Notes: generated by a model not told the origin, from the sequence alone. A stretch of 42,324 nt of DNA from Bacillota bacterium (GCA_009786175.1 WQTQ01000231.1:1-42324), one strand, 5' to 3'. Shown: positions 8,167 to 16,355, numbered from the stretch's first letter. Made by a program: numbers and translations.

Positions 8167-9258
8167 ATGGCGAAAAAATTAAAAATCGGAATTATCGGTA
8201 CCGGCGGCATTGCAGGTGCCCACTTGCAATCTTATTTACGCATGAAAGACCAGGTTGAAATTGTAGGCGGTTCTGACATTGTTCCCGGTAAAGCCCGCAA
8301 GTTTTTTGACAAGGCAGGCTTAACAGACGTAAAGGCTTTTGACAACAACGACGATTTGTTGACCCTGGGCCTTGACGGCGTAAGTATTTGCACTTACAAC
8401 ACCACCCATGCGGAATGTACAATTGCCGCACTGGAAGCGGGCGCACATGTGCTGTGCGAAAAGCCTATGTCCGTAACCCTGGAAGACGCAATAAAAATGT
8501 ACAAAAAATCCAAAGAAACAGGCAAAATTTTGACTATTGGTTTCCAGCCAAGGTACGACCCCAACATGGATTTGGTAAGAGAAATTGTGGGAAGCGGCAT
8601 ACTTGGCAATGTTTATTACATCCAAACAGGCGGCGGACGCCGCCGCGGTATGCCGGGCGGTACATTTATACGAAAAGAACTCTCCGGCGTTGGCGCACTT
8701 GCGGATATCGGCTGTTATTCATTAGACATGGTACTTTCTGCAATCGGCTACCCAAAACCGTTAACCGTTTCGGCAGTGGCATCCAACCATTTTGGCACAA
8801 ACCCAAAATACCACAGCGAAGCAGAACATTTTACTGTAGATGATTTTTCTGTAGCGTTAATCCGCTTGGAAGGCGACATCGCTTTAGACTTTAGAATGTC
8901 CTGGGCAATGCATATGGATTCCGCAGGGGACACAATGTTTTTTGGCACAGATGCGGGCCTAAAAATTAAGCCCGCAGGCCTTGGTACAGGCTGGGGCGGC
9001 GCATGGGACGGCACAATTGGCCCAATAACCATGTACAACGACGTACAAGGGCAATTGTGTGAAACATCCATTCCGCTGCGCAGGCCATCCGATGACCGCT
9101 TCTTTAATAAATGCAAAGCTTTCTGCGATGCCATAGTAAACAACGGCCCCGCACCAATACCTACAATTGAATCGGTTTATAACCAGGCAATTGTTGACGG
9201 CATTTATCGCTCGTCACAGCTTGGCAAAGAAGTCGAAGTTGTGCTGCCGGAACTATAA
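8167..9258 (+). CDS. Gfo/Idh/MocA family oxidoreductase
   Basis: A 363-residue NAD(P)-dependent dehydrogenase-like protein. The Rossmann dinucleotide motif is at the N-terminus (IGIIGTGGIAGAH, about residues 7-19), and the family's conserved CEKPM motif lies near residue 98. A C-terminal alpha/beta domain with the GxxxDIGCYSLDM pattern follows (Asp and His/Tyr region near 180). Members oxidise hydroxyl groups of sugars, inositols or sugar derivatives; the substrate here is unknown. AAAGGAG precedes the ATG and a good promoter lies at 8092-8120. It is a single-gene transcript ended by a strong hairpin at 9267-9308. Confidence 0.88.
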   Translation: MAKKLKIGIIGTGGIAGAHLQSYLRMKDQVEIVGGSDIVPGKARKFFDKAGLTDVKAFDNNDDLLTLGLDGVSICTYNTTHAECTIAALEAGAHVLCEKPMSVTLEDAIKMYKKSKETGKILTIGFQPRYDPNMDLVREIVGSGILGNVYYIQTGGGRRRGMPGGTFIRKELSGVGALADIGCYSLDMVLSAIGYPKPLTVSAVASNHFGTNPKYHSEAEHFTVDDFSVALIRLEGDIALDFRMSWAMHMDSAGDTMFFGTDAGLKIKPAGLGTGWGGAWDGTIGPITMYNDVQGQLCETSIPLRRPSDDRFFNKCKAFCDAIVNNGPAPIPTIESVYNQAIVDGIYRSSQLGKEVEVVLPEL

Positions 9259-9266
9259 AAAAATCG

Positions 9267-9308
9267 TACCCCCTGATATCACATTGGCGAGTGTGATATC
9301 AGGGGGTA
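9267..9308. terminator. Bidirectional terminator hairpin, GATATC palindrome family copy 1
   Basis: A 17-bp perfect inverted repeat: TACCCCCTGATATCACA (9267-9283) pairs with 9292-9308, with an 8-base loop. On the plus strand it is followed by AAATTTTTA, and on the minus strand by ACGATTTTTTT, so it can end both the Gfo/Idh gene and the convergent lipoprotein gene. The core CCCCCTGATATCA recurs at 19128, 27299 and 40946. Confidence 0.75.
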
Positions 9309-9330
9309 AATTTTTATTGGCGGATAAGAA

Positions 9331-10290
9331 CTACTTTGGAACAAAAAATGCATTTACAATACCGACAACGGCCGCCCCTCTATCCGGGCTGCGCCTTTCT
9401 ACTCTTAGTTCATAGATGCCTGTTACATCTACATCGAATAAAAATGGCAATACACCGCCTGTAACCATAGGGCTTTCATAAATAATTTCATCATCACCAA
9501 AGAATATGATCCGGTAATTTGCCCGCGAGTTTCTATTCTCCCAACATAACGCAATTATTCCGGTAAACCTGGAAAATTCGCTGTTCAACAAATATGTGAC
9601 GCTGTGCCTATTGCCGTGGTTGGCAGATGTATCAATGCCCGAAATACGTGTGTGTCCTGCAAGTATGCCTCGTGCTTCATACACATTTCCGGCATTATCC
9701 TGTCTATTTTCGTTCCAAATCCTCATTTCACCTTCAGGCATCCAACTGTTGTAAACATCCGGCAAAAATGATATAAGCGGCATATCTAAGATATTTATTG
9801 CTCCTTCAACAGGTTCAAAAATTATTTCGCTTGCCATGTTTGCGAATTCATTATCATTATCTTCTTCTGCCTGCATTTGAATCAATTCTTCTATTGTTGC
9901 ACGGTATGTTTCTATTGAAGCCGTTAATTCCGCCTTCTCCAGCTGTATTGTTTCATATTGCTCCCGCATGTACAAATAATCCGAAACTAATGCTGCTTCT
10001 TCCTGCAATTCTGCGTTTCGCTCCCTAAACTCGTCCAACTGAACTGCCAACATGTCTTTTTCATGCTGTAATGAACCCATCGTTTGCTGTAAATTCTCGT
10101 ATTGTTCCAGTAAAGAAATCGCCAAACCTTGCAAATCATTGTGTTCATCCACTAACTCATTATAACGATCGCGATATTCCTGCCCGGTACACGCGGTAAC
10201 CGGCACAAAAATTGCTGCAAGCATCAGCATCATAATTAATATCCGGGATTTTCTGTGCCTTGCATCTTTGCTGCCTGTTTTATTTTGCAT
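9331..10290 (-). CDS. Coiled-coil lipoprotein with NPCBM-like C-terminal domain
   Basis: A 319-residue predicted lipoprotein. A basic N-terminus and a hydrophobic helix end in the lipobox VTAC, with Cys34 as the lipidation site. Residues about 40-150 are a long heptad-like coiled coil rich in Glu, Leu and Gln. After a linker, the last 130 residues look beta-rich and resemble an NPCBM (novel putative carbohydrate-binding module) domain: a YLLNSEFSRFTGII stretch, later FFGDDEIIYESPMVTGG, then a VDVTGIYELRVE strand. This suggests a surface stalk carrying a sugar- or wall-binding head; that is inference. I chose ATG 10290 because GAGGAG lies about 9 bases upstream; an ATG at 10299 is too close to that site. 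Its promoter is at 10335-10364. Confidence 0.6.
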   Translation of the reverse strand: MQNKTGSKDARHRKSRILIMMLMLAAIFVPVTACTGQEYRDRYNELVDEHNDLQGLAISLLEQYENLQQTMGSLQHEKDMLAVQLDEFRERNAELQEEAALVSDYLYMREQYETIQLEKAELTASIETYRATIEELIQMQAEEDNDNEFANMASEIIFEPVEGAINILDMPLISFLPDVYNSWMPEGEMRIWNENRQDNAGNVYEARGILAGHTRISGIDTSANHGNRHSVTYLLNSEFSRFTGIIALCWENRNSRANYRIIFFGDDEIIYESPMVTGGVLPFLFDVDVTGIYELRVERRSPDRGAAVVGIVNAFFVPK

Positions 10291-10334
10291 AACAAACATC
10301 TCCTCTTTTACATTTTGTAAGCAATCTATTGGAT

Positions 10335-10364
10335 ATATTATCATTCACTCTATAAAAGTGTCAA
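10335..10364 (-). promoter_or_regulatory. Promoter of the coiled-coil lipoprotein gene
   Basis: On the minus strand a perfect -35 box TTGACA (plus-strand 10359-10364) is followed after 18 bases by TAATAT (10335-10340). The TGA before it makes an extended -10 element. Transcription would start about 40 bases upstream of the ATG at 10290. Confidence 0.55.
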
Positions 10365-10518
10365 ATAATAGAAGACTGATGCTTTTATTATTATGCAACC
10401 AACACCAATTTTATTTGTTTAAATAAGTGAAGCGATAAAGTATCATGCCGGGCAACGCAAGATTTTTTCCTCCTTCAAAGTTTTGCATTGCTCGGTTATA
10501 AACAAAATCCTTTTACCC

Positions 10519-10548
10519 TTGACGCATTGTCATCACTAATTATAAAAT
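10519..10548 (+). promoter_or_regulatory. Promoter of the ECF sigma factor gene
   Basis: TTGACG (10519-10524) is followed by overlapping -10 candidates TATAAA (10541-10546, spacing 16) and TAAAAT (10543-10548, spacing 18). The boxes look like the housekeeping sigma-A type. Just upstream (10449-10497) an imperfect hairpin, CCGGGCAA pairing with TTGCTCGG, spans a T-rich loop of unknown role. Confidence 0.5.
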
Positions 10549-10584
10549 GCTGATACATGCAAATAAGCTAAAGGAGGGGGTACT

Positions 10585-11151
10585 TTGGACGACAATCACA
10601 TTCTCGATTTATTTTTTGCGCGGCAAGAAGACGCCCTTGAAATAACTAAGCGTAAATACGGCCAGCGTTTGCTTCGCACCGCTATGAATATCCTGCACAA
10701 CATCCAAGATGCAGAAGAATGCGTAAGCGACACCCTGCTAAACGCGTGGAACGCAATACCCCCAAACCGCCCTGCAATGCTTGGGGCATTTCTGGCAAAA
10801 ATATCACGCAACCTGGCTATTAACAAATGGAAAGCAAAAAGCGCAGCACGGCGCGGCGGCGGCGAAATGCCTCTAATGTTAAGCGAATTGGAAGACTGTA
10901 TCCCATCCACAAAAACCGGTACGCCGGAAACAACGTACGAAGCAAACCAAATTACCGCCGCTATAAATGACTGCCTCAATTCTATGGACCAAACCGTGCG
11001 GGTAGCATTTGTCCTTCGCTATTTCCATGGGGAAAGCATCGCCAGCATATGTGCCCGGTTTAATATAAGCGAAAGCAAAGCAAAATCGATGCTGTTTAGG
11101 GCGCGTAAGAAACTAAAAACACATTTAGAAAAGGAAGGTGTTTCGATATGA
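10585..11151 (+). CDS. ECF-type RNA polymerase sigma factor
   Basis: A 188-residue sigma-70 family protein. Region 2 is visible at about residues 10-60 (DALEITKRKYGQRLLRTA, then DAEECVSDTLLNAWNAI), which binds core polymerase and the -10 element. Region 4 is at about 125-183, ending in the helix-turn-helix ESIASICARFNISESKAKSML that reads the -35 element. The start is a TTG at 10585, supported by AAGGAGGGGG ending 4 bases before it and by the normal N-terminus it gives. Its stop overlaps the start of the next gene (ATGA), so it is translationally coupled to a small membrane protein, the usual place of an anti-sigma factor. Target promoters are unknown. Confidence 0.9.
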   Translation: MDDNHILDLFFARQEDALEITKRKYGQRLLRTAMNILHNIQDAEECVSDTLLNAWNAIPPNRPAMLGAFLAKISRNLAINKWKAKSAARRGGGEMPLMLSELEDCIPSTKTGTPETTYEANQITAAINDCLNSMDQTVRVAFVLRYFHGESIASICARFNISESKAKSMLFRARKKLKTHLEKEGVSI

Positions 11152-11363
11152 GCGTCGCAGAAAAACTCCTGTGCTGTATAGGTGAAATTGATGATTTTTT
11201 ATTAATGGAAGCCGAAACCGCCGATGTTGCAGCAGTAAAAGCCGCAAAGCGCAAACGAATTGTAAAATACAGCGTGGCAAGTGTGGCCGGGCTTGCTGTA
11301 TCTGTTGGCCTTGCAATGGCATATTGGAAGCTTGGGGGGCGTAAATTAAGTAAAACTGCATGA
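11148..11363 (+). CDS. Small membrane protein, putative minimal anti-sigma partner
   Basis: A 71-residue protein with an acidic N-terminal cytoplasmic part (EKLLCCIGEIDDFLLMEAET), a basic KRKR segment, one transmembrane helix (about 43-60) and a short basic tail. The N-terminal LLxxIGEIDD motif resembles that of larger membrane proteins encoded after ECF sigma genes in Clostridia, which normally continue into a large outside domain. Here the protein stops just after the helix. AAGGAAGGTG precedes the ATG, and it overlaps the sigma gene by 4 bases. By position it likely tethers or restrains the sigma factor; that is inference. Confidence 0.55.
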   Translation: MSVAEKLLCCIGEIDDFLLMEAETADVAAVKAAKRKRIVKYSVASVAGLAVSVGLAMAYWKLGGRKLSKTA

Positions 11364-11377
11364 TGAATAAGTAACAA

Positions 11378-11419
11378 AGGCCTCTTACCGCGAATATGCG
11401 ATAGGAGGCCGTCGTTTTT
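11378..11419 (+). terminator. Intrinsic terminator of the sigma factor operon
   Basis: The arm AGGCCTCTTACCGC pairs imperfectly with GCGATAGGAGGCC around a short loop, followed by GTCGTTTTT. It lies 15 bases after the stop of the small membrane protein. Confidence 0.7.
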
Positions 11420-11459
11420 GAACATGGATTTTTGATAACAAAAGTGGAGCATATAATCC

Positions 11460-11498
11460 TTGCACTTTTGTAACATAATTGTTACTATTGTGTAAAAT
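11460..11498 (+). promoter_or_regulatory. Promoter with a GTAAC palindrome ahead of the second Gfo/Idh gene
   Basis: TTGCAC (11460-11465) and TACTAT (11483-11488) are 17 bases apart. An alternative pair is GTAACA (11470-11475) with TAAAAT (11493-11498), also 17 apart. The inverted repeat GTAACATAATTGTTAC (11470-11485) lies between or over these boxes and could be an operator. Which pair is used cannot be decided by eye. Confidence 0.4.
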
Positions 11499-11524
11499 TA
11501 CCACAGCAAACAGGAGGTACCACC

Positions 11525-12616
11525 ATGCCAGAAAGCGGAATGAATTACGCCCCAAAGGGGAAACCGGCCCCGGTAGTTAAACCCGGGGAATTTACAATTG
11601 CGGCAATAGGCCTGGACCACGGCCACATTGGCGGTATGTGCAACGGACTTATCGAAGCCGGTGCCACTTTAAAATGGATTTACGACCCGGACCCAGAAAA
11701 AGTCGAACTCTACGTTAAAATGTACCCGGGCGCGAAAGCTGCCCGTTCGGAAGAAGAAGTATTTCAAGACAAAGACGTTGCACTGGTTGCCACGGCTGCC
11801 ATTCCATCCGACCGTTGTCCGTTGGGCATACGGGCCATGAATGCGGGCAAAGATTTTTTTGCCGACAAAGCACCGCTTACAACCCTTAAGCAACTGGAAG
11901 AAGCAAGGGCAACCGTAGCCAAAACAGGCAAAAAATTTGCCGTGTACTATGGGGAACGCCTTCACAGCGAAGCGGGAATTTTTGCCGGGCAGTTAATTGC
12001 CGACGGCGCAATTGGACAAGTTATACAAACCATGGGAATGGGGCCGCACCGCGCCAATTTGCATTACCGTCCATCATGGTTCTTTAAACGTGAGCAAAAC
12101 GGCGGCATCCTTTGCGACATAGGCAGCCACCAATGCGAGCAGTTCCTGTTCTACACCGGCAGTAAAGACGCAGAAATTTTAGCAGCGCAAGTAGAAAATT
12201 TCGCCAGTCCGGAACACCCCGGTATTGACGATTTCGGTGACTGCACTCTAAAGGGCGACAACGGCAGCACAGGATACTTCCGCGTAGACTGGTTTACCCC
12301 CGACGGCTTGCCCACATGGGGCGACGGCAGGACATTTATCCTGGGAACAAAAGGGTTTATCGAGCTGCGCAAACACCTTGACCTTGGCAAAAACACACAG
12401 GGTGACCACGTATTTCTTGTTAACAACGACGGCGAAAATTATATTAATGTGGCAGGCAAAGTGGGCTTCCCTTATTTCGGTCAGCTTATTCTGGACTGCC
12501 TGAACCGCACAGAAAACGCCATGACCCAGGAACATACATTTAAAGCGGCGGAACTTAGCGTAAAAGCCCAGCGCATTGCGGAAAAAGCGAAGGGAATTGT
12601 AAGAGATGACGAATAA
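11525..12616 (+). CDS. Gfo/Idh/MocA family oxidoreductase
   Basis: A 363-residue protein of the same broad family as the gene at 8167 but only distantly similar. The N-terminal Rossmann strand is atypical: it reads IAAIGLDHGHIGGMC, with Asp-His in place of the usual glycine pair, a variant seen in some family members. The EKP region appears as ADKAPL near residue 118. The C-terminal domain has GGILCDIGSHQCEQFLFYTG, holding the conserved Asp and His. AGGAGGT lies just upstream of the ATG. It overlaps the next gene, a zinc dehydrogenase, so the pair likely acts in one sugar or polyol pathway; the substrate is unknown. Confidence 0.82.
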   Translation: MPESGMNYAPKGKPAPVVKPGEFTIAAIGLDHGHIGGMCNGLIEAGATLKWIYDPDPEKVELYVKMYPGAKAARSEEEVFQDKDVALVATAAIPSDRCPLGIRAMNAGKDFFADKAPLTTLKQLEEARATVAKTGKKFAVYYGERLHSEAGIFAGQLIADGAIGQVIQTMGMGPHRANLHYRPSWFFKREQNGGILCDIGSHQCEQFLFYTGSKDAEILAAQVENFASPEHPGIDDFGDCTLKGDNGSTGYFRVDWFTPDGLPTWGDGRTFILGTKGFIELRKHLDLGKNTQGDHVFLVNNDGENYINVAGKVGFPYFGQLILDCLNRTENAMTQEHTFKAAELSVKAQRIAEKAKGIVRDDE

Positions 12617-13619
12617 CATGAAGGTAGTCAAAGCCTTCGGCCCGCAAGATTTGCGGATAGTAGAAGTTCCGATACCGGAACCCGGCCCCGGTCATGTGCG
12701 CGTAAAGGTACGGGCCAGCGGCATTTGCGGCTCGGACAAATGGGTATGGTCTGTAAATGGGCCAACAGACAGCGTAGCAGGCCATGAAGTAGCCGGGGAA
12801 GTTGACAAACTTGGCGACGGCGTGCATTCCCTAAAACTTGGCGACCGTGTAATGATAAACAATGTTGGCGGGTGCGGCACATGCCCGGCCTGCCGTGCAG
12901 GTGCGTTTGTGCTGTGCCCCACATGGAATGGCTCTCTTGATGTTAACAACGGTTTTGGCGAATATATAATAACCCCGGCCCACAACTGTATGCGGCTGCT
13001 TCCCGGTCTGGATTTTGTAGACGGCGCGCTGATAATGGACAATTGGGGAACGCCTTACGGCGGCATAACACGGGGCAACGTTACCAAGGGCATGGACGTT
13101 GTGGTTAACGGCTGCGGCCCAATTGGCCAAGCCGCCATTGGGTTGGCAAAAGCCGCAGGTGTATACGTTATTGCCGTAGACCCAAACAAATGGCGTAGGG
13201 AATTTGCCTTAAACAACGGCGCGGACGCTGTGTTTGCCCCGGAAGATTTGCCCGCTGCTGTGCAAGGCTTAACAAATGGCCTTGGGGCCCATGTGGTTAT
13301 GGAATGCTCCGGCAACGGCAAAGCCTATGAAAACTGCCTGAAATCCTTGCGGCATGAAGGCAGCCTTGTTGCCATTGGCGAACACGGTTCCTTCACCCTG
13401 CACCCCAGCGACCAAGTTATACGCCGCTCGTTAAAAATTATCGGCACTTGGTACTCTACCATGCCCCAGGCTGCGGAAATTATGCAGCTTGCCCTATCCG
13501 GGCGCATAAATTTGAAATCGTTCCTTACCCGCACTGTTTCCCTTGATGAAGTGCCCGGCGTCTTCGGCTCTATCATGGACTGCGACGAAGGCATAATGAA
13601 GTGTGTGATTGTGTTTTAA
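12606..13619 (+). CDS. Zinc-dependent MDR dehydrogenase (sorbitol/threonine dehydrogenase type)
   Basis: A medium-chain dehydrogenase of 337 residues (333 if the ATG at 12618 is used). The catalytic zinc ligands are visible as Cys in SGICGSDKW (about residue 40) and His-Glu in AGHEVAGE (about 61). The structural zinc site is CGTCPACRAGAFVLC (about 90-104). The cofactor domain has VVNGCGPIGQAAIGLAKAAG and then an Asp in VIAVDP, which favours NAD over NADP. Such enzymes oxidise polyols, sugar alcohols or amino alcohols. The gene overlaps the preceding oxidoreductase gene by 11 bases, so they are co-transcribed. A long conserved hairpin begins 32 bases after the stop. Confidence 0.88.
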   Translation: MTNNMKVVKAFGPQDLRIVEVPIPEPGPGHVRVKVRASGICGSDKWVWSVNGPTDSVAGHEVAGEVDKLGDGVHSLKLGDRVMINNVGGCGTCPACRAGAFVLCPTWNGSLDVNNGFGEYIITPAHNCMRLLPGLDFVDGALIMDNWGTPYGGITRGNVTKGMDVVVNGCGPIGQAAIGLAKAAGVYVIAVDPNKWRREFALNNGADAVFAPEDLPAAVQGLTNGLGAHVVMECSGNGKAYENCLKSLRHEGSLVAIGEHGSFTLHPSDQVIRRSLKIIGTWYSTMPQAAEIMQLALSGRINLKSFLTRTVSLDEVPGVFGSIMDCDEGIMKCVIVF

Positions 13620-13650
13620 GATTTACTTGCACAAGCCTGGTATGTGCCCC

Positions 13651-13730
13651 AAAACGGTATTTTCCTTATGCTCCGAATCGATGATTGCCTTCGGCGATTA
13701 GCGATAGTCGCTTCAGGAAAATACCGTTTT
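13651..13730 (+). repeat. Conserved 3' hairpin element, copy A
   Basis: Outer arms AAAACGGTATTTTCCT (13651-13666) and 13715-13730 are perfectly complementary over 16 bp. Inside lie the conserved strings TCCGAATCG and CGATAGTCGC, which form a 4-bp stem next to an internal loop TCCGA/AGTC, then a variable inner arm (TTGCC with GGCGA). It follows the MDR gene by 32 bases in the same direction and shares its plan with copies at 14939, 34405 and 36337. It may act as a terminator, but only a few T follow it. Confidence 0.8.
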
Positions 13731-13800
13731 TACTTTTCCGACGGCCTGCCTATTCAAGCAGAAACACGATAAAACCGGAAAAGAATTTACATACACGGCC

Positions 13801-13809
13801 TGTTATAAT
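13801..13809 (+). promoter_or_regulatory. Extended -10 promoter of the AraC-GNAT gene
   Basis: TGTTATAAT is a perfect extended -10 element (TGn plus TATAAT). No good -35 box lies at the normal distance: TTTACA at 13786-13791 is only 12 bases away. A start near 13816 leaves a leader of about 40 bases before the ATG at 13856, which is preceded by GAAAGGGTG. Confidence 0.5.
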
Positions 13810-13855
13810 AACCTCATGGCCGAGAAACACAAACAAATAACGAAAGGGTGATTAC

Positions 13856-14869
13856 ATGTCAACCGTATACAACAAAATTATCCAATACATCGACGCCCAC
13901 ATTAAAGAAGACATCACAATAGCGGAAATTGCAGGCAGCGCGGGCTATTCCCCTAACCACATCTACAAAATATTCAAAGTGTATTCCCCCTACCCCATCA
14001 TGGAATACATCCGGCGGAAAAAGCTGTACTTTGCCGCAAGCGAAATGTATTCCGGACGAAAACTGTACGACATCGCCTTGGATTACGGCTACGAAACACC
14101 CGCGGGGTTTTACAAGGCGTTTAAGGCGGTTTTCGGATGCTCTCCAAGTATGTACAAAAACAATGTGAAAGAAGGGATTTCTATGATGATAAACCATGTG
14201 CAAAGTATCGAAGAACTGGACGCTGTTTTGGCGTTTGCAAAAGCTTTTTATTCCGATACGCTTCCAAATTATGGGGGCGAAGACGAAAGCGCACCATATT
14301 CCCGTCAATTCTGGACTACAGAATGGAAGTATAACCCCGGATTATTGCTTTATGCCAAAGAAAACGGCCAAATTTGTGGCTTTATCTTTGGGCATGGAGC
14401 GCACGATAAAGCGTCTGAAGTAAACTGGGAGCTGCTAGAGGCAAGTGGTAAAAAGCCCGACAAGCAACCGGACGGACGCGGTATTGTTACACTTGGCGGC
14501 AATGGCGTTGCGCCGGAATACAAAAACAAAGGTATTCACGAAGCTCTTTTTGTAGAAATGGAAAATCGCGCAAAAAAACTTGGCCATCAAAGCATCATGA
14601 CAGGCATTTTTGATGGCCAGGAAGCATTTTTCGCAAAATTGGGCTACACTGCCAGAGTCCTTATTCAATCCGAAAAATACAGTATCGATGAGTTAAAAGC
14701 CTTTAACAACCAATATTATAACTATGAAGTCACAGCCACCAGTGTTTACGATGGATACATCAATCAGATTTGGATAAACGCCTCCCTGCTGGACACAGGG
14801 CTTAGAACAAAATTTGAGCAGGAAATTGGGGATTGCTGGGTGCAGATTATAGTGAATAAAGAATTTTAG
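13856..14869 (+). CDS. AraC-type HTH fused to a GNAT acetyltransferase
   Basis: A 337-residue two-domain protein. Residues about 5-105 are a complete AraC/XylS DNA-binding domain with both helix-turn-helix motifs (DITIAEIAGSAGYSPNHIYKIF, then LYDIALDYGYETPAGFYKAFKAVFG). Residues about 112-250 look like a GNAT N-acetyltransferase, with motif A read as VTLGGNGVAPEYKNKGIHEAL, the acetyl-CoA loop being slightly off the Q/RxxGxG/A consensus. A C-terminal segment of about 80 residues is unassigned. AraC regulators normally carry a sugar-binding or GyrI-like sensor at this place; a GNAT domain could sense acetyl-CoA or modify a ligand (inference). A conserved hairpin follows 70 bases after the stop. 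Confidence 0.8.
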   Translation: MSTVYNKIIQYIDAHIKEDITIAEIAGSAGYSPNHIYKIFKVYSPYPIMEYIRRKKLYFAASEMYSGRKLYDIALDYGYETPAGFYKAFKAVFGCSPSMYKNNVKEGISMMINHVQSIEELDAVLAFAKAFYSDTLPNYGGEDESAPYSRQFWTTEWKYNPGLLLYAKENGQICGFIFGHGAHDKASEVNWELLEASGKKPDKQPDGRGIVTLGGNGVAPEYKNKGIHEALFVEMENRAKKLGHQSIMTGIFDGQEAFFAKLGYTARVLIQSEKYSIDELKAFNNQYYNYEVTATSVYDGYINQIWINASLLDTGLRTKFEQEIGDCWVQIIVNKEF

Positions 14870-14938
14870 CAAACACCTTGAATCTGTCCCATTGTGGTAC
14901 CGGGAAAGTGTCACCGGAAATATAGTGCAAATAGCTTC

Positions 14939-15010
14939 GAAAACGGTATTTCTCTACCGCTCCGAATCGTAACAAGTTACGATAGTCGCTGTAGAGTAAA
15001 TACCGTTTTC
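14939..15010 (+). repeat. Conserved 3' hairpin element, copy B
   Basis: GAAAACGGTATTTCTCTAC (14939-14957) pairs with 14991-15010, with one extra T on the right arm. The inner part keeps TCCGAATCG and CGATAGTCGC, joined here by a short arm TAAC-AA-GTTA. It lies 70 bases after the AraC-GNAT stop and 43 bases before the end of the convergent capA-like gene, so it may serve both. Confidence 0.8.
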
Positions 15011-15052
15011 TTTATATAGCGCGAAATTTCATGTGACACAATCACTGTCAAG

Positions 15053-16240
15053 TTACCTCAACCACCCGCTATATTCTTCTATCCGTGCCAGTATCCGCTC
15101 CCCGTCCGCGCCTTCTGCCACAGTGGGGGTAAAGTCGTTGCGGCCCCTTACGGATGATACAAATATGGGAATCAGGTTTTTTTCGTTGTAGGGCAGCAGT
15201 ACGCCATTGTCAAAACTGAATGTCTGCTGAAAAATAAAGCTGTCCTGGTCCCGAGGGTTAGAGTTGCCCCCAAAGCTGAAATTTGCCAGGGAGTATACAA
15301 TAAACCTGCCCATGTATTCTTCTATCCCCTGGATAACGTGGGGGTGCGCGCCCAGCACCAGGTCTGCACCGTTGCGGATTGTATACCGGCCAATGGTTAT
15401 CTGGTACTGTTCCGGGCGGTTTACATGCTCTGTGCCCCAGTGGAAATATGCGATTATAAGCTGCGCGCCGCGGCTTTGTAAGTTATAAATGGCCGCGCGG
15501 ATACGGTTTCTGTTTTCCGCACTGTCATGCCATATTCTGTACCCAAACATGCCAACTTGTATGCCGTTTACTTCCATAATGGTTTTAAATTCGTTGCCAA
15601 AATACACGATGCCTTCTGCCCGCAAAGCTTCAATTGTATCTTCGTAGCCCCGCTGGCCAAAGTCTATTGTGTGGTTGTTGGAAACCGTAACCGCATCTAC
15701 ATAGGAAGATGAAAGGATTTTGGCAAAATGGGGCGGCCCGCGGAAGACAAATTGCTTGTCCATGTGTTCTGTGGCATAAGTAAGCGCGCCTTCCAAGTTT
15801 ACAATGGACAGGCAGCTTTCGTAGAAAATGTGGGCTACGTTGCGCAAAAAATGACTGTGGTCACGCCCGCTGTTTTCAAATTCCCGCATAAAGGCGTGGT
15901 ACCCTGCCCAGCGTCTGTCCCCGCCCAGGGTGGTGTCGCCCGCAGCGGATAAAGTTATGGTTACTCTGGTGCAAACGGGTTCGTAGGGTTCCGGCTCGTA
16001 AAGCTCATACGTGTTGTAGTAAACATTTTCCATATCATTTTCATAGGAAGGCTCTTCGTAGGAATTATCATACACAGGGGGCAGCAGATTTTCCGGCGGC
16101 TCCCGTAAAAAGGCATCGTCAACATAGGCCACCGTTTCCCGTGGTGTCCAACCAAGATAATGATCCAGCACGAAATACAAACCTGTCGCTATTCCGCCGA
16201 ATAAAATTAACGAACATACAAATACAATTGCCGCTTTCAT
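15053..16240 (-). CDS. CapA family protein (poly-gamma-glutamate synthesis type metallophosphatase fold)
   Basis: A 395-residue protein with an N-terminal membrane anchor (residues 4-25), a Pro/Glu/Tyr-rich linker (about 45-90), and a CapA/PGA_cap domain to the end. Motifs that define the calcineurin-like metal site are visible: AAGDTTLGGDRRW, VSNNHTIDFGQRG, YFHWGTEH and LVLGAHPHVIQGIE. CapA proteins take part in poly-gamma-glutamate capsule formation in Bacillus, but most clostridial homologues stand alone, as here, without capBC, and their role is unknown. AGGATG lies 7-8 bases before the ATG. A strong promoter is found at 16296-16324. Confidence 0.88.
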   Translation of the reverse strand: MKAAIVFVCSLILFGGIATGLYFVLDHYLGWTPRETVAYVDDAFLREPPENLLPPVYDNSYEEPSYENDMENVYYNTYELYEPEPYEPVCTRVTITLSAAGDTTLGGDRRWAGYHAFMREFENSGRDHSHFLRNVAHIFYESCLSIVNLEGALTYATEHMDKQFVFRGPPHFAKILSSSYVDAVTVSNNHTIDFGQRGYEDTIEALRAEGIVYFGNEFKTIMEVNGIQVGMFGYRIWHDSAENRNRIRAAIYNLQSRGAQLIIAYFHWGTEHVNRPEQYQITIGRYTIRNGADLVLGAHPHVIQGIEEYMGRFIVYSLANFSFGGNSNPRDQDSFIFQQTFSFDNGVLLPYNEKNLIPIFVSSVRGRNDFTPTVAEGADGERILARIEEYSGWLR

Positions 16241-16295
16241 TCTTCACATCCTATCTGTGCGTTATTACATTGATGCACTGCCGTTGATTCACTTT

Positions 16296-16324
16296 ATTAT
16301 ACATATAATGGCACGAAATGACAA
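16296..16324 (-). promoter_or_regulatory. Promoter of the capA-like gene
   Basis: On the minus strand TTGTCA (plus 16319-16324) and a perfect TATAAT (16296-16301) are exactly 17 bases apart. The start would be near 16289, about 50 bases before the ATG. Confidence 0.7.
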
Positions 16325-16355
16325 ATGTAACAGTAAAGTATCTTTAAGAAATTTG

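Noticed and set aside
13670..13712. Kink-turn in the conserved hairpin family
   Set aside because: One strand has a TCC bulge followed by GA, but the opposite strand lacks the matching GA, so the kink-turn consensus is not met.
13786..13809. TTTACA as -35 box of the AraC-GNAT promoter
   Set aside because: The spacing to TATAAT is only 12 bases, too short for sigma-A; the extended -10 element alone was reported.
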